Assembly: GCA_963082875.1 (NCBI GenBank)
Contig: OY720098.1
Coordinates: 558,001 to 622,000 of the forward strand
Source: Corella eumyota
Taxonomy: Eukaryota; Chordata; Ascidiacea; Phlebobranchia; Corellidae
DNA: 64,000 nucleotides
Direction: 5' to 3'
Below are positions 39,701-48,882 of the stretch, piece after piece. Numbering within the stretch: the first letter of the stretch is position 1; every line of letters begins with the position of its first letter. The translations under genes and the position numbers were made by a program. The notes beneath the pieces are model-generated. The model worked only from the letters and a program-made list of their open reading frames with translations, was not told the origin of the DNA and did not search any database.

Positions 39701-42700
39701 GGGTCACCACTTGGATATATTGGTCGAGTATTTGGGACAACTTTGATTGAGATTGACCACTCTGCTGAGCCTCGCTGTAAAGTTGACTCAACCAGTGAGT
39801 GTAAGGCTGGAGTGAGGCGAGTGACTCAACGTGACTTCAAAATAAAGGTTGTAACTTTTTAATTTTGTTTGAAAATTGTGAAAATGCATGGCTGTAGTGG
39901 GTTTTAAACTCAGGATCTTATTTAATGCTCAGTGGATGGCTTTTCTAACCAAAGTTTTAAACTTTCAAGAAATTTAAAAAGTCTTTAGCCCACCATTCTC
40001 ATCACAGCATTAATAATAACATTCAAGGTAAAAGGGGCTTATTTGAAAAAAATCATCAAGTTTGTGGTGACTAATTTTTTTAACAAATTTTAAATTATTC
40101 TTACATTTCAATAATGTCAGTAATGATTTGAGAAGGCAGGGTTGCCGTTAATTCCTGTGTTTGTAACTTGCTTGCGAAGTCTGCTATCTTTAACAATCTG
40201 GGATAAAATTTTTGGCAACATTGATTTACAAATTTATGATTTTTTTTAATTATTTAATTAAACATTTAAAACAACTAACTTGTTGATTAAGGATTGAGTT
40301 GAATCAAATCTTTTGTGAAAATTTTCAGTTATAAAAAGCTCAGAAAATCTCCCAAAAGCCTAAAAACAAAATTTAATGTTTTTAAAATTTGATTTAGCTT
40401 GCATTGTAAATTTATAAAAAGACTTATTTAAAAAAATGTTAATATGAACACTAGAAGCAACACTTGGTGTAGTGGTTTGAAAATTAAGCCTTGCTACATA
40501 AGGTCCTAAGTTTAATCCCCAGTGCTCTCATGTTGTAACACCCTTAAGTAAGGCGCTATAAACGGTATAAACTCCTGCTAAGCCAGCACTTAATCAGCAG
40601 CTTAATTATCGAACAATTGCAATCTATTATATTGCAAACTGGCAAAGTCAACTTAAGACTGGGTCAGGGTAACTGATGTTACTCTATGTTTAAGTTGTGA
40701 GGATAAATAAATATTAAAAATAGCATATAAAAGTTCAACCAACTTACCTGTATTGAAGTAATAAGATCTTTAAACGAACAGTGAGTTTGTAAAACTAGCT
40801 GCTGATTGGTTCCTGAATTTATTGTCCTCCAATCAGGATTAAGATAAATTGAGGCAGTTTCTTCCAATATTGGATACTGGTAAAACAGTAAAATATTTTA
40901 ACTAATTGTTGCACAAACTAACATGCAGTCATATAGTATAAAATTAGCCCCTTTTCTATTTACATTGTAAACTTATTAAACAAATACTCATTTTTGTGTA
41001 TGTATAATAAAATGTAGTAATCTATATATAATAGAGCTAAGAAGATGATATTTATATATATTACTAAACATATTATTATGTCCAACTTAGAGGCCTTTAA
41101 AATAGGAAAAAAAATGTTTTAGTGCCAAGGTAAATAACCATGGACAAACATTAGTTGCAACCACAATTTGACAATTCAGTATAAACTCCTGCTGAGCCAG
41201 CACTTAATCAGCAGCATAATTATTGGGCAATTATAATCTATAATATCCAAAACTGCCACAGGCAACTCGAGACTGGGTCGGAGTAACTGATGTGACTCTA
41301 TGTTTAAGTCGCGCTTTCGACATCGAGGATAAAGATTTATACAAAAAAAAATAGACTAGGAGTACTAAAAAAAACTTAGTCTTTTATAAAATTTTTTATA
41401 AAATAAAAGTCTTATCTACTAACCACAACGACCATAACTTCGTCAGGAAAAAGTTTTGAAATTTTTGCGATTAATTCAAGATTATCGATTAAATAAGATT
41501 TCCATTCGGTGTGGCCCTGTAATTAATTAAGTTAATTAACAATTTAATTAATTTTTATGACACAGTTTAATAATTAGACTTCTAAAAAAATTTATAAAAA
41601 AGTGTTTCTTTAATAATAAATACAGTGTTTCCAAATAATTTAAATTTACTTTGTCATTAAGTTGAGTGCAGTCTAGCTCCCCCAAGTGTTGGTGGTTGAA
41701 TCGAAACTGAATTTGTTGCAAAATAGCTGTCGCAAACATCACAATCCCCTCTTTGTACCTACAACAATGCCCCATTATTAGAACTTGTTTAACAAAAAAA
41801 TAAATATTTATAAAAAACCAAAACTTTAAAAAACTTCCGCTGCTGAGACTCGAACCCTAGACCCCACCTGGTCAACATAATCTCCCTTTCTTCTTTACCT
41901 TTCTCCAACTTGTTGGTGACATAATCCATAAATATTTCCCATATATCGAGACAGTTTAAATATTGTTCATGGGAGGCCTGGAACAAGATTTTTATTGTTA
42001 AAAAAAAAATTTTTAAAATTGACAGTGTGGTGTAGTGGTTAGAACAATTGTCTTTCCTACATGAGGTCCCTGGTTCGTTTCATACTGCTCTCATGCTGTA
42101 GTGCCCTCGAATAAGGCGCTATAAATAGTATGATCTCCTGCTGAGCCAACACTTATTCAGCAGAATAATTATTGGGCAATTATAATCTATAATATCCCAA
42201 ACTGTTAAAAGGCAACTCGAGACTGGGTCAGGGTAACTGATGTTACTTTATATTTAGGTCGTGAAGTTGACCTTTCCACATCGAGGATAAGTGAATGCAA
42301 AACCAAAAAGTGTTAAATGATAAATTGAGGATAACCTGATTAAAAGTGAATTTAAATAAAAGAGTGAGGAAAGGAAGTAAAGGGAAACTCTGATTTGAAT
42401 CAATTCTACTAAAATGCTGACTCATAAATAATCTCAAAAACTCAATGAATTTTTCCAAGTAGCTAAAAAATAAAATTTTCAATTTTAAAAATATTTATCC
42501 TTAATGTAATAAGACATACATTAATATAGAATTAAGTTAACGTATAATGTAAAGTCATTAGTTTTTAAATTGACTCATTTTTTTTTAATTCTGATAAATT
42601 TATATTTATAGCTCTAGAATTAACTTTGATAACTTCAACTTAATTTCAAAAACAAATTTTGTCAAATTATATATAATAGTAAGTGTTGAGCCTTACTCAA

Positions 42701-45700
42701 GGACACTCAGCAAGAAAACTATAAGAATCAAACTTAGAATCTTAGGTGCTACAATTTTTTAGCTGTTTATCTACATTAACGTGGTAACTTAATATTTAGT
42801 GTGATCACTTCTTAATATTTTATGTCAGGAAATATAAAAAATTTTCAATACATAAAGGAGTGTAAATAATTTTAAATTTCTTTTTAAGTTCACTAAAATA
42901 ATTTTACAAACTTCTCATCATATTTTTCAAGTTGATGTTTAGAGTTTTCTTCTTTTGTTAATTCCTGAAGCAGATGAAATGTTTGCCGAAACACTCTGCA
43001 AAAATTTTAGCTTAATTTAGGCATAAATATATTTACAATGCCTTAACTATGCTCTACTACAAGAGGTTCTGAGTTTAATCCCCCCTGCTATCATGCTGTA
43101 GCTTCCTTGATTAAGGTGCTGTGAACAGTATGAACTCCTGCTGAGCCAACACTTAATCAGCAGCTTAATTATCAGGCAAATATAATCTATAATATCCCAA
43201 ACTGCAAAAGACAACTCGAAACTGGGGGGAGTAACTGATGTTGCTCTATGTTTAGGCCCCCTTTCCATATCCAGGATAAAAATATAAACAATCTTACTTT
43301 AACAAATAATCTTCAAAATGTTGGGGAACACAATTCTTAGACAGCAGCTCGTTGATGCACGTCATCGCTAGTGACCCGAGGTCGTTCAACTTGATCAAAC
43401 TACGATATTATAAACAATAAATTAGAAAATAAAAACCTTAAAAACAAAACCTTAAATTTTATTTTAAAACAGTGTTTCCGTTAACAAACCTGTCAGCGTT
43501 GCCAGATGAGACACAACAGCCTAACCTTGAATATTTGAAGACAATATTTAAAAGCTCAGGTGAAATGTGGTGGGCTGAAAGTGGAATCCAACTAAACAAA
43601 GTAAAAAGTTTAAAAATTTGATAAACTAAAAAAAGTTATTAAAAATAATTAAAAATTAAAAATAATGTTTCTTTATGTATTTTTATCCTCAATGTGAGAA
43701 AGTCGAATGCGCAACTTAAGCATAGAGTAACATCGGTTACCCCGACCCAGTTTCGAGTTGCCTATGACAGTTTTGGATATTATTGATTATAATTGCCCGA
43801 TAATTATACTGTTGATTAAGTGTTGGCTCAGCAGGAGTTTATACTGTTTATAGCACCTTTTTCAATTGCGCTACAGCATGAAATCAGTGGGGATTAAACC
43901 CAGGACCTCATGGTGGTGTAGCAAGTGTTTTTACCACCACACCACGCTGCCGGTGAAATTAAAACTTAAAAATAAAATATTCATTAAGGGCACATTCTAG
44001 TAGAACCAAAATTACTATTAACCTTTAAGGGACAAAATATTAAAACCTAAAAATAATTTATTTAGAGACGGGGACCAGAAGCTTCGGCCACAAGGTTTGG
44101 CCTGCCAAAAACGCGAAAAAGTTGGTGAAGAAATTGCTGTGTAAAATGTCAGCTCGAGACCATATTTTACCGATATTCAAAATAAAATTTGACAAAAAGT
44201 ACAGTATATATGAAAGCTTCTCACGGCCGAAGCTTCTGGCAACCTCTAGAGACATTTTAATCATTCAAAAATCATCACCAAAAACATCAAAGTTTTAACA
44301 ACCAAGATATAGCATAGCCTTTACTTAAATTGCTCCACAAAATATCTTTTAAAAAGGTTAAAAATAAATTTAAAAACCTGAAGATGTGAGACAAACATTC
44401 CAGCGCCAAACTCATCACAGTCACAGAATCCCCGTCAAATCTAAACCCCGGGTGAATTGTGGGGACAATATTTAACCCAGGGGTGAAAAGGTCAAATAGA
44501 TTAGTCTCCCCTGACCCTGGGGAGGGAGGGGGGGTTGACATTAAAAGCTCGTTTTGTTGCCCAAAATATTTGTCCCATTCGTGCAGAAGAGAATCTAGAA
44601 AATAATTTAAGAAAAAATCAAACAAAAAAAAGCTAAATCTATTATTAAAACTAGTCAAAAGCCAGCCCTACTGTCGGCTCTTTAATTGTTGTAATATGTA
44701 ATATTTGCAAGTGATATCTTACCTTCGCACCACAAACAGCAATGTTATTTATTAAGCCTACAAATTGGACAGATATTTAAATATAGTCTACAGAGTTTTA
44801 TTATACAAAAACTAGTTAATAGTCCACCCCATAATCGGCGTTTAAATTGTTGTAATATGGTTGCAATTATCATCTTATATTTGCCTGTGACAATTTACCC
44901 AGGCGCCACAAACAGTAGTTTTATTTAACATACATAGACATATACCATCCATTAAGATTTATTATATATATATTATATTTAAACTTGCAATAGATCCTAA
45001 TTAAAAATTAGGTAAATATATAACCGAACCGACAGCTTGGTGTAGTGGTAAGAACACTTGCTACACCACACATGAGGTCGTGGGTTCAATCCCCACTGCT
45101 CTCATGCTGTTGCGCCCTTTAGTAATGTGTTATAAACGGTACAAACTCTTGCTGAGTCAGCACTTAATCAGCAGTATAATTATCGGGCAATTATAATCTA
45201 TAATATCCCAAACTGCCACAGGCAACTCGAGACTGGGTCGGAGTAACTGATGTTACTTTATGTTTAAGTTGCGCACATCGAGGATAAAGATACATACAAA
45301 AAAAAACCTGATGTTAAATACCTAATTTTTTTAATTAATTAATTAAATTCTCACCGGCGATAACTTTAAACATTTGAGGGATTTGCTGCATCAATAATTT
45401 CTTTAATTCTTCCTTTCTTTCCATCGAGACATCCTCTCTCGGAGAGACTAGCTCCTCCGATGCGATCCTCATTGCCGTAAGTCCCACTGTCCTTGTTTCA
45501 CCACTAGAGGCAAGCTGGAGCAGAAATGAGAAGAAGTCGGGATAAAACATCGGCCAATCAACACGTCCGATATCAACGATCACTTTTAGAAGTTTGCTCA
45601 CAATAAAACTCGGCATCGCCTGAAAATTAAAAGTTTTTTAGTTTTTATTTTTTAAATTTATTTATCCTCAATATGGGAAAGTCAACTTCACGAACTAAAC

Positions 45701-47529
45701 ATAGAGTAGCATTTTTTACCCCATCCCAGTCTCGAGTTGCCTGTGGCAGTTTGAGATATTACAAATTATAATTGCCTGATAAATAAGCTTCTGATTGAGT
45801 GTTAGCTTAGCAGGAGTTTATACCGTTTATAGCGCCTTACTAAAGGCCACTACAGTATGAGATTTGTAAGAATTAAACACAGGACATCATGTCGCAAAGT
45901 CAAGTGTTCTGACAACTACACCATGCTGCCAGTTACTTATATCTGCCTAAAGAAAAGGAGCAAAAAAAACTCAAATGCATTATAACAATTAAGCGAATTC
46001 TGAATTTTAAGTGTATTATAAATTGGGTTAGAGTTTAATCTATAAAATTCATTCATTTTAATCGATTCCTGCGATTCCTTTGACCCAGTATATTTCATAG
46101 TTGCTTTTATTTAATAAAAACTTACAAAACCTTCGTTTATTTCAACCTACCTTATAATGTAGAATTAAAATTCGATTCAAGTTTGTTCTAATCTCAGATT
46201 TTGTGTTTGAATCACATCCCACCCATCTCTTGTTCACTAGGTTCTAATAAAAGAAAAGTAATTAAACAATTTTGCTTACTTAACAATTTTGCTAACTTAA
46301 CATCTTAGGTTAGATTTTTAGCATTTGATTCTTGTGAGCTAAGAGATAAGTTTATTTAAATAGGCAAAATTTAAATGAGATATTAACATTAAATAATTAA
46401 AAAATTAAGTAAAAAATTATATAAATTTTAAAAGTTTTATTGCCCCTAACTATCAAAAATTATTTTATTTGTGTATGTATCATAATCTTTTATGTGAAAG
46501 GACGACTTCACAACCTAAACATCGAGTAACATCAGTTACCCCGACCCAGTCTCGAGTTGCCTGTGACAGTTTGAAATATTATAGATTATAATTACTCAAT
46601 AATTTAGCTGTTGATTAAGTATTGACTCAGTGGGAGTTCATACCGTTTATAGCGCCTTACTTAAGAGAAATACAGAATGAGAGCAGTGGGGATAGAACAC
46701 AGGACCTCATGTTGTGAATCCGGGTATTTTAAGCACTGCACCATTTAAAGAATAAAGTTAAACAAAAACAAACCTCCAGCACAGACAAGCAATACATCAT
46801 CACATATTCATTCTGGGTTTTAGTGAAAATATTTAAACAATGTTTCCACGATCCACTCTGATTTCCAAACTGGTTCAATTGCTCTTCTACGATTAGAATT
46901 AAGATAAATAAATTTAACAAATACATAACAATTTTCTAAAGTTAGGCCCAAGATCCTAGATTTGATCCCCACTGCTTGCATGTTGTAGAGTTTATTACCC
47001 ACTCTGAAAAGTAGGGCAGTGTGCACAAGATTTTTTTTGTTTGAAAAAATGTCTGACTGAAATTAGCGTTTTTTTTTTGTATATATCTTTATCCTTGATG
47101 TTGGAAAGTCGAAGGTGCGACTTATACATAGAGTAACATCAGTTACTCCGACCAAGACTTGAGTTGCCTGTGGCAGTTTGGGATATTATAGAGACTATAA
47201 TTGCTCGGTATTTATGCTGCTAATTAAGTGCTGGCTCGGCACGAGTTTATATTGTTTATAACGCCCTTCTCAAGAGCGCTACAGCATGAGATCAGTGGGG
47301 ATTGAACCCACGACCTCATGTGTAGTGTAGCAAGTGTTCTTACCACTTCACCACGCTGCCGGTAAACTTACATTATTTGATCCTAGCTAACTTATAAGAT
47401 TTATCAAAAATATTGAAACACTAATATTTGAAACTGACCAATTTCGCGCTTTCTCTGATTGGTTGTTTGATGGTAGAAAAACTCAGTCATGCATCGTTCT
47501 AGACCAATCAGCATCTCTTGCTCTGTCAT
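33720..47529 (-). CDS. XPO6: Exportin-6
   Basis: Twenty-six exons: 47439-47529, 46774-46886, 46151-46243, 45355-45619, 44378-44594, 43490-43591, 43298-43399, 42912-42995, 42336-42462, 41868-41977, 41650-41758, 41424-41516, 40748-40876, 40280-40359, 40105-40197, 39684-39834, 39020-39166, 38478-38664, 37936-38091, 37385-37559, 36893-37004, 36356-36517, 35855-35953, 35254-35346, 34470-34616 and 33720-33821. They sum to 3339 nt and 1112 residues (human 1125). Exportin-6 is an importin-beta-type HEAT-repeat receptor that carries profilin-actin out of the nucleus with RanGTP. The start MTEQEMLIGLERCMTEFF and end LRYFRLCNSSLPEGSVQF align with human XPO6; other landmarks are KVIVDIGRVDWPMFY, a conserved STPPPSPGSGE loop, FRALSNLLLLAWPN and SFLSMFTTDQLEATILHE. 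Most introns contain SINEs. A candidate poly(A) signal (minus strand) is at 33650-33655. Confidence 0.97.
33887..34455 (+). mobile_element. Older S1 SINE split by the copy at 34097-34389
   Basis: The left half ends ATAATCTTTAATA and the right half resumes ATCCCAAACTGCC, so the younger copy inserted in its body. Lies in the last XPO6 intron. Confidence 0.88.
34097..34389 (+). mobile_element. S1 tRNA-derived SINE, full length, nested in an older S1 copy
   Basis: Best-formed copy. It starts ACCGGCAGCCTGGTGTAGTG with a pol III A box (TGGTGTAGTGGTAAG) and a B box (GGTTTAATCCC), then a conserved ~200 bp body (CTGCTGAGCCAGCACTTAAT, AACTGCCACAGGCAACTCGA, GTTACTCTATGTTTAGGTCG) and a GAGGATAAAGATATATACAA-A(n) tail. 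It sits exactly between two halves of an older S1 copy (33887-34096 and 34390-34455). Confidence 0.93.
34738..35212 (-). repeat. R3 repeat split by an S1 SINE
   Basis: The part at 34738-34820 (AACTGCTGTTTATGATACAT) continues at 35133-35212 (GAGTTGTGACCATATTATGA, AATGCTGACAGGGCAGG), with the SINE 34827-35129 between. Confidence 0.72.
34827..35129 (-). mobile_element. S1 SINE nested in an R3 repeat, XPO6 intron 24
   Basis: Full length, with a small duplication in the head (two copies of GTGTAGCAAGTGTT). R3 sequence stops at its tail side and resumes after its head. Confidence 0.88.
35434..35649 (-). mobile_element. S1 SINE with internal gap, XPO6 intron 23
   Basis: Head and tail complete; ~80 bp of body between GTTTGGGATG and TTATAGAGCCCTA is missing. 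Confidence 0.87.
35690..35800 (-). repeat. R3 interspersed repeat, XPO6 intron 23
   Basis: ATTTGTAGTGTGCAGTTAAA and GAGTTGTGACCATACAATG. Confidence 0.6.
36013..36130 (+). mobile_element. S1 SINE fragment, XPO6 intron 22
   Basis: Mid-body only (CAATTATAATTAATAATATC, AAGACTGGGTTGAGGTAAC). Confidence 0.7.
36556..36785 (-). mobile_element. S1 SINE, diverged, XPO6 intron 21
   Basis: Tail through body to a damaged head (GTGTTCTAAGCACTACATCA). Confidence 0.8.
37062..37225 (-). repeat. R3 interspersed repeat, XPO6 intron 20
   Basis: CAATTTATAGGCCAACATAA, CTGCCATTTGTGGTGCACAG, then CAACCATATTATGGCAATTA. Confidence 0.65.
37622..37858 (-). mobile_element. S1 SINE, XPO6 intron 19
   Basis: TGTATATCTCTTTATCCTCG tail to CTTACTACTACACCAC head; lacks the last ~10 bases and part of the body. 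Confidence 0.87.
38188..38476. repeat. TGACATCA-rich minisatellite in XPO6 intron 18
   Basis: About a dozen irregularly spaced copies of ATGACATCAC, with linkers of 12-30 bp, fill the intron up to the donor side of exon 18. TGACATCA is one base from the CRE/AP-1 type TGACGTCA. Confidence 0.85.
38744..38985 (-). mobile_element. S1 SINE, XPO6 intron 17
   Basis: Tail and body intact, head cut after GAACCCCGGACCTCAT. Confidence 0.85.
39420..39672 (-). mobile_element. Very degraded S1-like SINE, XPO6 intron 16
   Basis: Only scattered matches remain (CTGACCCAGTC, CAGTGGGAATCAAACCC). Confidence 0.45.
40452..40713 (+). mobile_element. S1 SINE, XPO6 intron 13
   Basis: Head ACACTTGGTGTAGTGGTTTG, B box GTTTAATCCCC, full body, short tail. 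Confidence 0.86.
41072..41176 (-). repeat. R3 interspersed repeat, XPO6 intron 12
   Basis: TGTCCAACTTAGAGGCCTTT, then AACATTAGTTGCAACCACAA; ends where an S1 copy starts. Confidence 0.6.
41177..41352 (+). mobile_element. S1 SINE, 5'-truncated, XPO6 intron 12
   Basis: From AACTCCTGCTGAGCCAGC to GAGGATAAAGATTTATAC-A(n); abuts an R3 copy. Confidence 0.86.
42021..42302 (+). mobile_element. S1 SINE, XPO6 intron 9
   Basis: GACAGTGTGGTGTAGTGGTT head, complete body, tail CATCGAGGATAAG. Confidence 0.88.
43048..43290 (+). mobile_element. S1 SINE, XPO6 intron 7
   Basis: Starts inside the head (CTCTACTACAAGAGG); body and tail present. Confidence 0.83.
43671..43954 (-). mobile_element. S1 SINE, full length, XPO6 intron 5
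   Basis: From ATTTTTATCCTCAATG to CACCACGCTGCCGGT. Confidence 0.9.
44071..44246. mobile_element. Short MITE, same family as 10558-11147, in XPO6 intron 5
   Basis: Perfect 15 bp terminal inverted repeats, CCAGAAGCTTCGGCC and GGCCGAAGCTTCTGG, enclose ~140 bp. The inside shares GAGACCATATTTT and the following ATTCAAAATAAAATTT with the longer copy. Confidence 0.8.
44650..44985 (+). repeat. Two tandem R3 repeats, XPO6 intron 4
   Basis: Two ~165 bp copies (about 44650-44815 and 44818-44985), each with ...GGC(G/T)..TTAATTGTTGTAATATG and CACCACAAACAG. Confidence 0.68.
45027..45306 (+). mobile_element. S1 SINE, full length, XPO6 intron 4
   Basis: ACCGACAGCTTGGTGTAGTG head to GATAAAGATACATAC-A(n). 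Confidence 0.9.
45655..45935 (-). mobile_element. S1 SINE, XPO6 intron 3
   Basis: TTTATCCTCAATATGGG tail to ACACCATGCTGCCAGT head; moderately diverged. Confidence 0.87.
46471..46745 (-). mobile_element. S1 SINE, diverged head, XPO6 intron 2
   Basis: TGTATGTATCATAATC tail, full body, head decayed (TTTTAAGCACTGCACCAT). Confidence 0.82.
46940..46990 (+). mobile_element. S1 SINE B-box fragment
   Basis: Only AGATTTGATCCCCACTGCTT and CATGTTGTAGAG remain, next to the truncated MITE. Confidence 0.55.
46993..47072 (+). mobile_element. Truncated MITE related to 2865-3115, in XPO6 intron 1
   Basis: CACTCTGAAAAGTAGGGCAG and the following GTGTGCACAAGATTTTTTTT match the left end of the 2865 element, up to AAATTAGCGTTTT. 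It then stops at the tail of a minus-strand S1 SINE (47076), which probably removed the rest. Confidence 0.65.
47076..47363 (-). mobile_element. S1 SINE, full length, XPO6 intron 1
   Basis: T-run plus GTATATATCTTTATCCTTG to CACCACGCTGCCGGT; it lies only ~75 bp from exon 1. Confidence 0.91.
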
Positions 47530-47854
47530 CTTAGAAAATATTAATAAACAAAAATCAGTTTTTGTATTAAAAACAACAACGATAAATTTAAGAATAAAAT
47601 ATATCTTACATACAATACACAATTTTTTTAGATAAAAAAGTTATTAGTTTATTTATTTCATGAACAGTTTAACTTTGAAAAGGTAATTAACTATTAGAAA
47701 TTACGCAGTGAAAAATAGAAGTAAAACGACTAAAAAACTAGTTTTAATAAATTTAATGCGTTTTCAGTTTATATAAGTATTAGTTTAATAAATTAATAAC
47801 TTACCTTGAAATTTAATTAAAATGGAGGTGATTTTTTGGCCTATGTAAAAGGCG

Positions 47855-48392
47855 GAGTGCTTGTGCGGAGGGTATTTGGCCTAAGAAAGGCGGAATGCTT
47901 GTACGGAACGCGGAGTGTTTTGGCCTAAAAAAAGCGGAGTGCTTGTGCGGAGTGTTTTTCATCTAAAAAAGAGCGGAGTGCTTGTGCGGAGGGTATTTGG
48001 CCTAAGAAAGGCGGAATGCTTGTACGGAACGCGGAGTGTTTTGGCCTAAAAAAAGCGGAGTGCTTGTGCGGAGGGTATTTGGCCTAAGAAAGGCGGAGTG
48101 CTTGTGCGGAGTGTTTTTGGCCTAAGAAAGGCGGAGTGCTTGTGCGGAGTGTTTTTGGCCTAAAAAAGCGGAGTGCTTATGCAGAGTGTTTTTGTCTTAA
48201 GACAAAGGCGGAGTGCTTATGCAGAGTGCGGAATGTTTTAGGGCTAAAAAAAACGGAGTGCTTTTGCGGAATGTTTTAGGGCTAGAAAAACCGGAGTGCC
48301 TTTGCGGAGTGTTTTTGGCCTAAAAAAGGCGGAGTGCTTGTGCGGAATGTTTTCGGCAAAAAAAAGGCGGAGTGCTTGTGCGGAGTGTTTTA
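47855..48392. repeat. GC-rich minisatellite upstream of XPO6
   Basis: About 15 tandem units of ~35-40 bp built on GGCGGAGTGCTTGTGCGGAG followed by TGTTTTGGCCTAAAAAA. It begins ~325 bp upstream of the XPO6 ATG, so it may lie in the promoter or 5' UTR. Confidence 0.9.
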
Positions 48393-48424
48393 ATTTATTT
48401 ATTATTTTTTTTTTAATATTTTAT

Positions 48425-48572
48425 TGACGTCATCTATGGTGACGCCGTTAGAATGTTACGTTAGGACATCAATAGCATAGGTGGATATACAACCATCGGT
48501 GGTACATGCGTAGAAAACTATACGCAGCAGATACTGATATGTGATAATAATTTTGGAGCGGAAATGACGTCA
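48425..48572. promoter_or_regulatory. Two perfect CRE palindromes upstream of XPO6
   Basis: TGACGTCA occurs at 48425-48432 and 48565-48572, about 0.9-1.0 kb upstream of the XPO6 ATG and just beyond the minisatellite. They could be CREB/ATF sites for XPO6 or chance; no gene is seen in the other direction. Confidence 0.35.
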
Positions 48573-48649
48573 TAACCCCTGTGTGCCACGTTTTTATTTC
48601 CCCATTCCCAGAGTAAATTTAATTTGAAATCGAATAGTAAAAACTAAAA

Positions 48650-48765
48650 GTTGGCACAAAGAGGATAAAGTGGTCAACGGGGGCAATGGTGGGGCTCGAA
48701 CCCGAAACCTTTCGGCTCGCTGTCCAACCCAATGACCGGTTCACCATACTACCAGACTAAATTTT
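48650..48765 (-). mobile_element. S2 tRNA-like SINE upstream of XPO6
   Basis: Reverse of GGTTTCGGGTTCGAGCCCC, with GGTGAACCGGTCAT toward the high end. Not a folded tRNA gene. Confidence 0.65.
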
Positions 48766-48882
48766 AGATTTTAAATATTTTATGCAATATTGATCTTAAG
48801 TGGCCATGGATAACTAAGTTTATGTTTGAGATATTTTAAAGCGGGATATCGTGCTTAAACGCAAAAGTAAAATGAATTTATT

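Noticed and set aside
41899-41977. XPO6 exon 10 ending at the GTAAAG donor at 41897-41898
   Set aside because: That donor would break the reading frame with the next exon. The GTGGGG donor at 41866-41867 restores it and gives the expected EREIMLTRYKEG alignment to human XPO6.
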